Below are positions 16,329 through 25,062 of a stretch of DNA of 64,000 bases, one piece after another. A program made the position numbers and the translations under genes. Under the pieces are notes generated by a model. It worked only from the letters and a program-made list of their open reading frames with translations. It was not told where the DNA came from and made no database searches. This DNA comes from Sphingobacterium spiritivorum (GTDB taxonomy: Bacteria; Bacteroidota; Bacteroidia; Sphingobacteriales; Sphingobacteriaceae). Where the stretch lies: contig NZ_CP068083.1 of the NCBI RefSeq assembly GCF_016725325.1, forward strand, positions 4,774,001-4,838,000. Direction: 5' to 3'. Positions within the stretch are counted from its first letter, which is position 1; each line of letters opens with the position of its first letter.

Positions 16329-18608
16329 TTATTTAAATATATTGTATCGGATACCCAGAAAACCACGGATACCCTGCATGGAAGCATAGTTATATTCGGT
16401 ATCAAAGGTGTATCCATATGGATTATTCACGGGATCATCCACCGTCTTATCGAATGGATCAAAGGGTCTCATCAGCGGATATTTCGGCACAAAATTGAAA
16501 AGATTCTTTATTCCGCCATAGATTTCCACCCCATGCTTCAGTGATTTTGTTGCCTGAATATTAGCAATACAAAACCATGGTGAGTATTCAGGCCGATAAT
16601 CATCAGGCTGTACAGGTAAGCGCATAGGTCCTGTCCAGTTGGCCGTAAGATCCACAACATAACCTTTAGGAAAAGAATAGGTCCCTATGAAATTGCCGGA
16701 CCATTTCGGTGCATGCAATTGCTGTACGCGTTGCATTTGTTCTTGTTCATTTCTTTGTTTCTGATAGACGTCCATCAACGTGACACCAGCCATAATCTTT
16801 AAAGGAAAATTAAATTTAAAGTCTGTATTGACAGAAATACCATTTGAAATTGCGTGTCCACGCAGGTTCTGATAAATAATCTTATTGGGATCCGTATCAA
16901 AATCACCTGTAATCTTGTTTGTAAAGTAAGAGTAGAATCCGGTTATATCCAGCCCCATAAAAAAGTTTTCATCAGCCACACGCAGATTGTAGTTCAGATT
17001 GCTGTTATAAGAGCGTTCCGGATTCAGCTGTTCTGCTATCACCACTTCACGGGCACCAGTAAGGGCTGCATGGTCTTCTGTAAAGAGATTGACCACTCTG
17101 AATCCGGTTCCGAAACTGGCACGTATAGTCTGCTTGTTATCCGGTGATAGTTTATAGGCTATGCGTGGTGAATGTACACTCCCGTGATGTTGATCATGGT
17201 CAAAGCGATATCCTAATAAAACAGTATGTTTATCACTCACCTTCCACTCATCCTGAATAAATACACCCGGCAATGGCGTGGTGGCAGGCTGATTATGCGC
17301 TCCGTCTTTGGATGCTGTAGCCGGCGTATTATCATCATACCAGGTGTAGCGGTAAGATGCACCTAACAGGAAGTTATGATCGGGTATGAACTCTTTGTCC
17401 CAGTAGGCCTGCACAAATCCTACTTTCTGTGTGGCCATATAAGGAGAATCACCATACCAGGAATTCTGATCGTGCCAGTTATACGAAAACTGTGTAGTGA
17501 TCTTTTCTGCTAAAGGCAACTCGTAGATTCCGATTACTTCTGCCCTGCGTGTGTATATGCTTTCTCCGTATACATCGCTGCTACCTCTGTAGGACTTATT
17601 CCAGTTCATCTCTCCTCCCCATCGGTCTTCATACACATATCGTGCGGCTATGCTTGTCAGTTTATTATCCTTTCTGTCAAACTTCCATTTGTTGAAAACC
17701 GAGACTCTGTTTTGTAAGGTCATATCTGTGAAATTGTCCTTATTGTGATCCGTTTTTTGTTGAAAATTATAATAATTAACGCCCAGCATCGAAGTAGCGT
17801 TTCCAGCTCTGAAAGAAGTCCCTCCGTCAAAACTCCCTTCTCCCCAGGTCGTACCAAACAGATCCAGCATAAAGCGGGGTGCATGTGCAGGATTTTTGGT
17901 AATGACATTAATAATACCTCCCATAGCTTCAGAACCATATAAAGAGGAAGCTGGTCCTTTGACTACTTCCAGACGCTCAACGAGACTATTCGGTATGCCG
18001 CTCAGACCATAGACAGTAGATAAAGCACTTACAATAGGCATTCCATCGATCAGAATCATGGTATATGGGCCTTCCATTCCATTGATATGGATATCACCTG
18101 TATTGCATACATTACAGTTCAGCTGAGGTTTCACCCCGTTGATCATGCCCACAGCATCAAAAAGACTCGGAGTTGGATTTTTTTTAAAATAAGCCGGTGT
18201 AAATACTTCCACCGGTATAGGACTGTCCAGTCGTCTTACAGTACGCATAGTGCCTGTCACGACAACTTCTTCCAGTGTGGCATCTGTTTGGCTCAGTACG
18301 AGCCGGAGGTCTGCATCAGGATGATCTTTATTCAGTATCAATGTTTCAAGCCTAGGGTTAAATCCGGTAGATGTAACCTGCAGTTGCCAGTTACCGAAAG
18401 GAATATTGGGGAGATAAAAATTTCCTGACGAATCTGTTAATGTACCTCCCTCCTGTTTCAATATACGCACACTCGCTGCATTCATCGGATTGCCCTGCTG
18501 ATCTCTGATCCTACCCTTTACTGTTCCACTCTGTCCGAAAGATAGCTGAACGAGACTCCATAAGCCCAGCATAAGATTTATTTTAATTGTTTTCATTTGC
18601 ACTTTCAT
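16329..18608 (-). CDS. TonB-dependent outer-membrane receptor, probably for a metal complex
   Basis: 759 residues. After the signal there is a carboxypeptidase-like domain (GTVKGRIRDQQGNPMNAASVRI), a TonB box region (LEEVVVTGTMR), a plug with QLNCNVCNTGDIHINGME and LIDGMPIVSALS, then a barrel ending GFLGIRYNIFK. It is shorter than SusC and has no SusD partner, which fits siderophore or metal receptors. The CNVC pair in the plug and an HDQHHGSVH stretch in the barrel could bind metal. It leads an operon that ends with a ZIP importer and is divergent from a DtxR/MntR-type regulator. Two starts are possible, M1 or M5. Confidence 0.88.
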   Translation of the reverse strand: MKVQMKTIKINLMLGLWSLVQLSFGQSGTVKGRIRDQQGNPMNAASVRILKQEGGTLTDSSGNFYLPNIPFGNWQLQVTSTGFNPRLETLILNKDHPDADLRLVLSQTDATLEEVVVTGTMRTVRRLDSPIPVEVFTPAYFKKNPTPSLFDAVGMINGVKPQLNCNVCNTGDIHINGMEGPYTMILIDGMPIVSALSTVYGLSGIPNSLVERLEVVKGPASSLYGSEAMGGIINVITKNPAHAPRFMLDLFGTTWGEGSFDGGTSFRAGNATSMLGVNYYNFQQKTDHNKDNFTDMTLQNRVSVFNKWKFDRKDNKLTSIAARYVYEDRWGGEMNWNKSYRGSSDVYGESIYTRRAEVIGIYELPLAEKITTQFSYNWHDQNSWYGDSPYMATQKVGFVQAYWDKEFIPDHNFLLGASYRYTWYDDNTPATASKDGAHNQPATTPLPGVFIQDEWKVSDKHTVLLGYRFDHDQHHGSVHSPRIAYKLSPDNKQTIRASFGTGFRVVNLFTEDHAALTGAREVVIAEQLNPERSYNSNLNYNLRVADENFFMGLDITGFYSYFTNKITGDFDTDPNKIIYQNLRGHAISNGISVNTDFKFNFPLKIMAGVTLMDVYQKQRNEQEQMQRVQQLHAPKWSGNFIGTYSFPKGYVVDLTANWTGPMRLPVQPDDYRPEYSPWFCIANIQATKSLKHGVEIYGGIKNLFNFVPKYPLMRPFDPFDKTVDDPVNNPYGYTFDTEYNYASMQGIRGFLGIRYNIFK

Positions 18609-18623
18609 AAATATTAGTTATTG

Positions 18624-18654
18624 CAAATATATAAAGTTAGTATAAGCTAACAAA
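18624..18654 (-). promoter_or_regulatory. Promoter of the metal-uptake operon
   Basis: On the minus strand the order is TTTG, exactly 19 bases, then TATATTTG: a perfect match to the Bacteroidota -33/-7 consensus. The predicted start of transcription is only a few bases before the receptor gene. Confidence 0.7.
18636..18651. promoter_or_regulatory. Probable DtxR/MntR-type operator
   Basis: GTTAG, six bases, CTAAC: an inverted repeat lying wholly inside the spacer between the -33 and -7 elements of the operon promoter, where a bound repressor would block RNA polymerase. Related half-sites (TTAGTTA at 18614-18620 and ACTAAC at 18669-18674) flank it. The TTAG/CTAA core resembles known DtxR-family boxes. 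Confidence 0.6.
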
Positions 18655-18716
18655 TATTTTATCAAAAACTAACAATGATGATATTCTGTATATTTATATT
18701 TTTTGTATTTTTGAAT

Positions 18717-19367
18717 ATGTATTCAGCTGCAGAAGAGAATTATCTCAAATCCATGTTATCCCTTGAAAATAGTCACGGAGAGGTCAGTATCAATGAATTG
18801 AGCAAGCGGCTCAATCTGAAAATGCCTACTGTCAACGGTATGATCAAGAAATTTGCAGAAAAGGGTCTGGTACACTATGAAAGCTACAAACCGATTCGGC
18901 TGACAGCTCTGGGCAAAAAAGAGGCTTCTATGATTCTGCGTAAACATCGGTTGACTGAGATGTTCCTTGCCAGAATGATGGGCTTCGGATGGGAAGAAGT
19001 ACACGAGATTGCGGAACAGATCGAACATATACAATCGACCAAGTTTTTTGATAAAATGGATGAATTACTGGGATTTCCCAAATTTGATCCGCACGGCTCT
19101 CCTATACCGGATGTAAATGGAAAGGTCATAACTCCAAAATATAAATCACTTACAGAGATTGCTTCCGGCTCCACAGTGCGCTTAATGGCGATCGGAGATT
19201 CCTCTCAGGAGTTTTTACAATACCTGAATTCTAAAAACATCCATCTCACAGCTGAGATAAAGGTGCAGAGCAGAGAAACATTCGATGGCAATATGACGGT
19301 AAGTATTCAGGAAGGTAAACCTGTTGTCTTAAGTAAGATTGCGACGGACAAATTATTGGTCTCCTGA
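18717..19367 (+). CDS. DtxR/MntR family metal-dependent transcriptional regulator
   Basis: The ATG chosen gives 216 residues (MYSAAEENYLKSML); the upstream in-frame ATG would add an implausible hydrophobic leader. Domains in order: winged HTH (VSINELSKRLNLKMPTVNGMIKKFAEKGLV), dimerisation and metal domain with HRLTEMFL and HEIAEQIEHI, in which ExxEH corresponds to the MntR ligand cluster, then a FeoA/SH3-like C-terminal domain (GSTVRLMAIGDSS...). With Fe or Mn bound it should repress. The divergent receptor-ZIP operon, with a palindrome in its promoter, is the obvious target. The N-terminal ligand positions look different from Bacillus MntR, so the metal is uncertain. Confidence 0.9.
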   Translation: MYSAAEENYLKSMLSLENSHGEVSINELSKRLNLKMPTVNGMIKKFAEKGLVHYESYKPIRLTALGKKEASMILRKHRLTEMFLARMMGFGWEEVHEIAEQIEHIQSTKFFDKMDELLGFPKFDPHGSPIPDVNGKVITPKYKSLTEIASGSTVRLMAIGDSSQEFLQYLNSKNIHLTAEIKVQSRETFDGNMTVSIQEGKPVVLSKIATDKLLVS

Positions 19368-19453
19368 TAAGGGTATACCAAGCCGTCTATATTGCTAATG
19401 CTCTTTTAGTACAACAGACTAATAAAAATAAAGAACAGGGTTAAGCCAGAAAT

Positions 19454-20008
19454 ATGACAAAAAAACCGTTATCGGATATAAAACCTACACATTGTGCATT
19501 TCTGCGAGGGGTAAATGTCAAAGGTACCGCTATGAAAATGGCGGATGTTTGCGCTGTATTTGAAAAAGCGGGGGTCAAAAATGTATCCTCTGTGCTGGCT
19601 TCCGGCAATATTCTGTTTACAACAGAAGAAAAAGCCGATGATATCAAGGTTGTATTGGAAAAAGCACTATCCGATTATTTCGTTTATGAAGCTTTTTTAT
19701 TTGTAAAAAACAAATCCGAAATCGAAACCATTACCGGACAGAATCCATTTGAAACGGAGGCTGATGTACACATTTACAGTTTTGTCGGAATCGCAGAAAT
19801 TGAAAATTCATTAATGGCAGCATTTCAGAAATCTGCAAAAGCAGAACGTGAAGAAGGTCGTATTGTCAGAAATAATTTTTACTGGAAAGTTCCTAAAGGA
19901 AATACCCTCGATTCTGAATTCGGAAAGATATTAGGAAGGAAAGATATGAAGAGTACATTTACTTCCCGCAATATGAATACATTCGAAAAGATCTTAAAAA
20001 AGATGTAG
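19454..20008 (+). CDS. DUF1697 domain protein
   Basis: 184 residues. CAFLRGVNVKGTAMKMADVCAVFEKAGVKNVSSVLASGNILF is the diagnostic N-terminal block of DUF1697 (YyaB-like proteins), and the C-terminal RNFNT-like SRNMNTFEKI block is also present. The family is cytoplasmic, two ferredoxin-like halves, of unknown function. It is a single-gene unit followed by two hairpins. Confidence 0.88.
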   Translation: MTKKPLSDIKPTHCAFLRGVNVKGTAMKMADVCAVFEKAGVKNVSSVLASGNILFTTEEKADDIKVVLEKALSDYFVYEAFLFVKNKSEIETITGQNPFETEADVHIYSFVGIAEIENSLMAAFQKSAKAEREEGRIVRNNFYWKVPKGNTLDSEFGKILGRKDMKSTFTSRNMNTFEKILKKM

Positions 20009-20065
20009 ATAGCTTATCCGGTTATCTGTGCAGGAGAGTAATAATTCAAAAAGAACTATTGCGTA

Positions 20066-20090
20066 AGTTGGTGTCCCAACCAACTGTTTT
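20066..20090 (+). terminator. Small intrinsic terminator after the DUF1697 gene
   Basis: 7-bp stem AGTTGGT with its complement around a 6-base loop, followed by GTTTT. Confidence 0.5.
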
Positions 20091-20130
20091 CAATAAACCT
20101 GTTTAGAGCACGAGATTGAAAATGTTTATA

Positions 20131-20162
20131 GGTTACAATAATTCTTTAGCCCTATTGTAACC
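20131..20162. terminator. Second hairpin after the DUF1697 gene
   Basis: Perfect 10-bp stem GGTTACAATA with its complement, 12-base loop. No T tract on the plus strand, so it may be a transcript-stabilising hairpin rather than a terminator. Confidence 0.35.
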
Positions 20163-20248
20163 TCTCACAAAAAAATCTGTTTTTCATACGAATATTAGTC
20201 CAACCGCTGCAAATTTTAAACAGCAGTATTTCACGTTTATTTGTTTAC

Positions 20249-20256
20249 TATATTTG
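20249..20256 (+). promoter_or_regulatory. Likely -7 element for the lipoprotein gene at 20287
   Basis: TATATTTG, a perfect Bacteroidota -7 element, 30 bases before the start codon. The -33 region is a poor match. Confidence 0.35.
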
Positions 20257-20286
20257 ATAGTATAAACAACTGAAAGCTAATATAAT

Positions 20287-20790
20287 ATGAAAACAAAATC
20301 TATTTTCCCGGCTTTATTTATTACAGCAGTAGGTGCTGTATGGCTATCTTCCTGCAACGGTTCATCTGTTGATACTGTGAAAGCACTGGAGTCTAATTAT
20401 GAAAATCAAAACAAGACAATAGAACTAACCGGTGAATTCGATGCACCGACTTTTACTTTTTCTTCCGGCAGGTCAAAAACACTAGGAATGCACTTTGTCG
20501 TGAAACCTCACGCTATAAGTTCTGAAAAATTTATTGTGACAGATGTTGTTTTACCAATCGGGACAGACAAAAACACGGTCGTAATGGATGTCGCTGATGA
20601 TCAGAAAAATTATACTCTCAAAGATTTTTATGTTTACGATAAAGACGGAAACAAATACAATCTGAATGAGCATACGCAGTTTAAGATCACAGGAACGGTC
20701 TCATACAATGAACTTAAAAAAGAAGAAGGAGACAGAAGAGCTGATAATTTTGCTTATCAGCTAACGAATGTCACTATTCAGAAAGACTAA
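20287..20790 (+). CDS. Hypothetical lipoprotein
   Basis: 167 residues. The signal peptide ends AVWLSSCNG, giving a lipobox with Cys. The mature part alternates beta-strand-like stretches with a repeated V..L/ L.GEF..PTF pattern and has a KFKITGTV-like strand late, which may be an OB-fold similar to the tRNA_anti-like lipoproteins of this phylum; that is a guess from pattern. It is followed after 36 bases by a 58-residue membrane protein. Function is unknown. Confidence 0.65.
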   Translation: MKTKSIFPALFITAVGAVWLSSCNGSSVDTVKALESNYENQNKTIELTGEFDAPTFTFSSGRSKTLGMHFVVKPHAISSEKFIVTDVVLPIGTDKNTVVMDVADDQKNYTLKDFYVYDKDGNKYNLNEHTQFKITGTVSYNELKKEEGDRRADNFAYQLTNVTIQKD

Positions 20791-20826
20791 CATAAAAATA
20801 TACTATTAACCTAAATTATATTCATT

Positions 20827-21003
20827 ATGCAAATAGAACTTGGGGATGCGTCTAATTTTGGATGGTTCATTATTGCCATAGCTGTGATTATGGCAGCAGG
20901 AATTTACATAAGCTACAGAAAAAGTCAGGTTATTAAAATTAAATATATTGTAGCTGTCATTGTTATGCTTGTTGTTGGTGTAAAGTGGCTTTTAGATCAC
21001 TAG
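20827..21003 (+). CDS. 58-residue two-helix membrane protein
   Basis: A short gene (MQIELGDASNFGWF... ending VGVKWLLDH) with two transmembrane helices (WFIIAIAVIMAAGIYISY and YIVAVIVMLVVGVKWLL) separated by a basic loop (RKSQVIKIK). It is flanked by the lipoprotein gene and a strong terminator, so it closes a two-gene operon. No family is recognised. Confidence 0.6.
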   Translation: MQIELGDASNFGWFIIAIAVIMAAGIYISYRKSQVIKIKYIVAVIVMLVVGVKWLLDH

Positions 21004-21027
21004 TGATTTAAAAATTGTGATGAAGAT

Positions 21028-21064
21028 AGTTCACAGGATGCCAAACCTGTGAACTTATTCTTTT
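21028..21064 (+). terminator. Intrinsic terminator
   Basis: 10-bp perfect stem AGTTCACAGG with its complement, 8-base loop, then a T-rich tract (TATTCTTTT). Confidence 0.8.
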
Positions 21065-21149
21065 AAAGTCTGATGCAATTGATACACATCATTGTCTGCC
21101 GATCTGCTTTAGTAAATTCCTTATATTTAGATTTCAAAATGAATAATAT

Positions 21150-21815
21150 ATGCAAATTGAAAGAATACGAACCAAATTACAGCAGTTAAAGGAAACAGAT
21201 ACTAATTTGGAACTGTTTGGAGCCGATAATCATGCATATACCTTACATGCACCATTATCTATGGTTGAAATCAGAGCATTTGAATCCGAAAATGAGGTGG
21301 CTTTACCTGAGGATTATGTACTGTTTCTGACACAGCTGGGAAATGGTGGAGCGGGTCCATTCTACGGACTATTTCCTTTGCAGGAAAGCCGTATAAATCT
21401 TTCGGATAATGCAGGTAATGTTACTTATTTTAATCTCTCCAAACCTTTTCCTCATTCAGAAGCATGGAATGTCGAAGAGGAATTAGAAGCGTTGTACGAT
21501 CGCATAGAGGAGGCATATGAAGCAGGAGATGAAGAACTGGAAGAAAAGTTATTTGATGAGAAGTGGGAACTTATCGGTGCGGAAGAACACGATTACGGCC
21601 GATTATATATAGCTGATTATGGTTGTGGAGTTTATATAAGCCTGATTGTAAACGGACATGAAAAAGGAAATATTTGGACAGATGACCGGACAAATGATGC
21701 CGGCCTCTACCCTTCTGTAGAATTAGGTAATACAGAACGAATTCAATTCCTGGACTGGTACGAGAAGTGGTTGGACAATGCACTGCAGGAACTGGCTACC
21801 TTAAAAAACTCCTAA
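21150..21815 (+). CDS. SMI1/KNR4 (SUKH) family protein
   Basis: 221 residues. The SUKH core is visible: EIRAFESENEVALPEDYVLFLTQLGNGGAGPFYGLFPL, then a long acidic region and a C-terminal DYGCGVYISLIVNGHEKGNIWTD. Members often act as immunity proteins against contact-dependent or polymorphic toxins, but many in Bacteroidota are orphan housekeeping-type proteins. No toxin gene is adjacent, so the immunity role is only a possibility. Probably cytoplasmic. Confidence 0.85.
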   Translation: MQIERIRTKLQQLKETDTNLELFGADNHAYTLHAPLSMVEIRAFESENEVALPEDYVLFLTQLGNGGAGPFYGLFPLQESRINLSDNAGNVTYFNLSKPFPHSEAWNVEEELEALYDRIEEAYEAGDEELEEKLFDEKWELIGAEEHDYGRLYIADYGCGVYISLIVNGHEKGNIWTDDRTNDAGLYPSVELGNTERIQFLDWYEKWLDNALQELATLKNS

Positions 21816-21862
21816 AATACAAACAACTATTTTTAATGAACAACATCAAATAGCTATTCAAC

Positions 21863-22213
21863 ATGGATAATTCAAGAGTATATAAAATGTCATTTGCAGG
21901 AGTATATCCGCACTATATTCAAAAAGCAGAGAAAAAAGGCCGGACAAAAGCTGATGTAGATGAAATCATCTGCTGGCTTACAGGCTATAGCCCCGAAGCC
22001 CTGCAAAAACAGATTGATAATAAAACTAATTTTGAAGCTTTTTTTGCTGAGGCACCAATGCTCAATCCTAATGTTTCCAAAATAACAGGAGTCATCTGCG
22101 GATATCGGGTCGAAGAGATCGAAGATCAGCTTATGCAAAAGGTACGTTACCTGGATAAGCTCATAGATGAACTGGCAAAAGGGAAGGCTATGGAAAAAAT
22201 CCTGCGCAAGTAA
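21863..22213 (+). CDS. DUF2200 family protein
   Basis: 116 residues, whole-length DUF2200: RVYKMSFAGVYPHYIQKAEKKGRTKADVDEIICWLTGYS, then NPNVSKITGVICGYRVEEIEDQLMQKVRYLDKLIDELAKGK. Cytoplasmic, unknown function. It lies 47 bases after the SMI1/KNR4 gene and 5 bases before the TPR gene. Confidence 0.88.
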   Translation: MDNSRVYKMSFAGVYPHYIQKAEKKGRTKADVDEIICWLTGYSPEALQKQIDNKTNFEAFFAEAPMLNPNVSKITGVICGYRVEEIEDQLMQKVRYLDKLIDELAKGKAMEKILRK

Positions 22214-22218
22214 TTATT

Positions 22219-23529
22219 ATGATGATGATTAAATATTCCCTGCTTTTCTTTTTTCTGTTTATCAGCCTTTCACTGACTGCTCAAAATACATGGACGGTTT
22301 CTGCTGCAGACAGTCTCTACGAAGAAAAAGAATTCACAAAAGCTCTGCAGGCGTATGAAAAGCTCTTACTGCAGGAAGAAAATAACAGCTACCTGTTATG
22401 CAAAGCAGGCTTGTGTCAGTATGAACTAAATGACTTTCAAAAAGCTAAAGAAAAATTCCGTCTGGCCGCCTTGTACTGTGATCCTGAAGACAAAGAAAAT
22501 ATTGCGTTATACTATACCAATCTTTCAGCCTGCTACTCCAATCTCCAGGACAACGAAAAAGCATACGAATATGCAATAAAAGCATATTCCATCATGGAAG
22601 ATTCCGGCATCCAACTGTGGAATGCCGCATCTATGGCTCAGAATCTGGGAAAATATGATGAATGTCTGAAAATAATGGATAATGCAACAATAGAAAAAAA
22701 CAATGCGTTTCTCACCTTATACGGAAGATGCTATATGGCCAAAAAGCTATATCAGCAATGTATAGACAGCTACGAACAGTTTTTGACTAATTATGACGCT
22801 AATGATGATTTCGTCACATTAGATGCCGAAGATGAAAAGGGACGACTTGTAATTGCTTATGCATTCAGACTGACTTCTCCGGATTTAAGTGAGCAAGAAA
22901 TTGATATATACATTGCCAGATTAAGAGAACTGTGGGCAAGTCAGTCAGCAGATGAAATGGCAAGAACTAAAACTGTGAATTCCTTTTTTAAAGATGAAAA
23001 TATCTGCAGTATCTATGGTTATTCTGCCACAATATGTAATAAATTGTTCAACAGTTTAATAGCGGATGTCAGCCCTGTAGAAAAAATACAGTTTCAGTAT
23101 TATACCCTGAAAGATTACTCCGGTGCTTTGGAGTCTGCAAAAGGCCTTATGAACAATAAAGGGAATCTTAGTGGTCAAGAACTACAGAAGGTTAAAGCAG
23201 TTGAGTATTTTGCTTCCCTCCGACTTTTTATAAGTGCTTATCTTCATAAAGACAGACATATAAATCAGGAACAACTCCAGACATTGACCTCCCGGTTTAA
23301 TGACCTTTTTGAAAAGGGAAAAGTATACAGTGATAAAGAATTTCAACAGGGTAAAGAAGAATTCGGGTATATGCAGGAAACATTTGCCTGCTTTCAGAAC
23401 GCTTTCAAAACAAAGGAAGAACAAAAAGAAGCCGCTCCTATACTGCTGCGAATCATAAAAGATCTGCCTAATAATACCGCAAGAAAACGATTAACTGAAA
23501 TACTCAGCAAAGGATATATTGAGAATTAG
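22219..23529 (+). CDS. Exported tetratricopeptide-repeat protein
   Basis: 436 residues with a signal peptide (YSLLFFFLFISLSLTAQ). At least three TPR units can be read in the first ~200 residues (EEKEFTKALQAYEKLLLQ, ELNDFQKAKEKFRLAALY, LQDNEKAYEYAIKAYSI). The rest is helical with no recognisable catalytic motif. It likely mediates protein contacts in the periplasm. It may be co-transcribed with the DUF2200 gene 5 bases upstream. Confidence 0.75.
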   Translation: MMMIKYSLLFFFLFISLSLTAQNTWTVSAADSLYEEKEFTKALQAYEKLLLQEENNSYLLCKAGLCQYELNDFQKAKEKFRLAALYCDPEDKENIALYYTNLSACYSNLQDNEKAYEYAIKAYSIMEDSGIQLWNAASMAQNLGKYDECLKIMDNATIEKNNAFLTLYGRCYMAKKLYQQCIDSYEQFLTNYDANDDFVTLDAEDEKGRLVIAYAFRLTSPDLSEQEIDIYIARLRELWASQSADEMARTKTVNSFFKDENICSIYGYSATICNKLFNSLIADVSPVEKIQFQYYTLKDYSGALESAKGLMNNKGNLSGQELQKVKAVEYFASLRLFISAYLHKDRHINQEQLQTLTSRFNDLFEKGKVYSDKEFQQGKEEFGYMQETFACFQNAFKTKEEQKEAAPILLRIIKDLPNNTARKRLTEILSKGYIEN

Positions 23530-23534
23530 AAAGA

Positions 23535-23580
23535 GAAAAAATCAAAACTCATATTTATATGTTCAGGACTTGATTTTTTC
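23535..23580. terminator. AT-rich hairpin between convergent genes
   Basis: 11-bp stem GAAAAAATCAA with its complement, 24-base loop; it overlaps the last codons of the MutS-like gene. T-rich on both strands, so it may serve both sides. Confidence 0.4.
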
Positions 23581-24903
23581 AAATGTTTTAAACACATCTT
23601 CCCTTTCCAGAAACCACATTCCCAGTTTTGTCCTATCAATACCTTCTGCAAGTTGATACGTAAAGGAAACATCTTCATCATCTTCCATCGTTGTTTTTAA
23701 GTATTTAAAGGCAACTCGTTCATTATTATTTAATTCCTCTTCAAGTTCTGTTATATGACTTGAAATTATAAAAATACTACCCTTCAACTTACTGATACTT
23801 TCAATCAGTTTTTTTGTTGCTTCATAAGAATCTTCATAATTAGTTCCTTTAAAAAGTTCATCAAACATAACGATCATTTTCCCTTCGTCTCTAATAGATT
23901 CTGCTATGCGCTTTACACGATAGACCTCATTAAAGAAATGACTGTATCCGGAAGCCAGGTTATCCCCTAAATTAATAGTAGTCATCAATCCTCTGAACAG
24001 ATGAATCTGCATACTTTTTGCCGGAACCGGAAATCCCATGTGAGCCAGATAGATGGAAGACCCCATGCTCTTTAATAAGGTTGATTTACCCGTCATATTT
24101 GCACCTGTCAAAAACCAGATATTCTTACAGTTTTCTATTTCAATATTGTTTTTTACAGGACTGTCAAGAGCCAGATTATAGAGTCCGCTTATCCGGAGAA
24201 GCATGCTTCCTGATTGATCAGTTAAAAAGTGAGGAAAAGACATATTTACCTTATCAAAAGACTTAGCAACACTTCTTAATGCATCAATACTATAATATAT
24301 AGTGAATATTTCCTTTACTTCACTTCTTTTCAAATTCCGGAATAAATAATCATATTTAATAATAAGATGAATGGAACTCTTTCCATCTGAAAGGGTCTGT
24401 AATTCATCAACAGATAAATCAACAGATAAATCCTTAAGCGTATCGCTATAGGTCCTTAATATTCCGACAGGATTTTCACATTCAAGAACTTCTTCTAACC
24501 ATGCTCTCAGATTTAGTATAATCATAGCTATCTCTGCTACCGATCGTTTAATCAGAATTCGTTCTTTTTTATAGGATTTCGACATGAAATTGGTAGAAAT
24601 CTTCTCCAGATAATAAGGCAACGGACTGTCTGAATGTAACTCACCGGGAAGACTAAGATAGCGTTCCAGATCAATCATCATGTATTTATCAAAAAAAGAA
24701 TCTATATTGCAGCCTGCCAGATGAGCTATTGCCTCCTGTCTTTGTCTGATCTCCTCAACATCATCGAGCGGATATAGAAAATAACCATACAGCACATCGT
24801 TCCCTCCAATAGTAAGGGTGTGATTGAAAAATCTTAAAAGACTCCGTGAGTTCCAATCCAGAGCATTTAAATCCGAAAGTGTCTGTTTATCAATTCTGAA
24901 CAT
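23563..24903 (-). CDS. MutS-family ATPase without mismatch-recognition domain
   Basis: 446 residues from the preferred start (MFRIDKQTL); an ATG six codons upstream is possible. The N-terminal half is the helical core/lever region of the MutS fold. The C-terminal half is the ABC-type ATPase: Walker A GANMTGKSTLL, NLGDNLASGYSHFFNEV signature region, Walker B MIVMFDELFKGTN, and FIISSHITELEEEL. The mismatch-binding and connector domains of MutS are absent, as in the MutS-related proteins common in Bacteroidota. A role in DNA repair or recombination is unproven. It stands alone. Confidence 0.85.
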   Translation of the reverse strand: MFRIDKQTLSDLNALDWNSRSLLRFFNHTLTIGGNDVLYGYFLYPLDDVEEIRQRQEAIAHLAGCNIDSFFDKYMMIDLERYLSLPGELHSDSPLPYYLEKISTNFMSKSYKKERILIKRSVAEIAMIILNLRAWLEEVLECENPVGILRTYSDTLKDLSVDLSVDELQTLSDGKSSIHLIIKYDYLFRNLKRSEVKEIFTIYYSIDALRSVAKSFDKVNMSFPHFLTDQSGSMLLRISGLYNLALDSPVKNNIEIENCKNIWFLTGANMTGKSTLLKSMGSSIYLAHMGFPVPAKSMQIHLFRGLMTTINLGDNLASGYSHFFNEVYRVKRIAESIRDEGKMIVMFDELFKGTNYEDSYEATKKLIESISKLKGSIFIISSHITELEEELNNNERVAFKYLKTTMEDDEDVSFTYQLAEGIDRTKLGMWFLEREDVFKTFEKIKS

Positions 24904-25062
24904 ATCAATAAGTAATAACACTAATATAATTAAATGATTTTACACTTTGTATTATCTTCTTTATAAGATCTTAGGAAGGTGCTTTTTGAAGATATTCAGT
25001 CTTTAAAGATTACGAGGTTAAACCACAAAATATTTATAAATTGCACACCATAATCCTATGTT

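Noticed and set aside
20009..20248. Possible riboswitch formed by the two hairpins after the DUF1697 gene.
   Set aside because: The hairpins are simple stems without a recognisable aptamer, and the downstream lipoprotein has its own -7 element after them.
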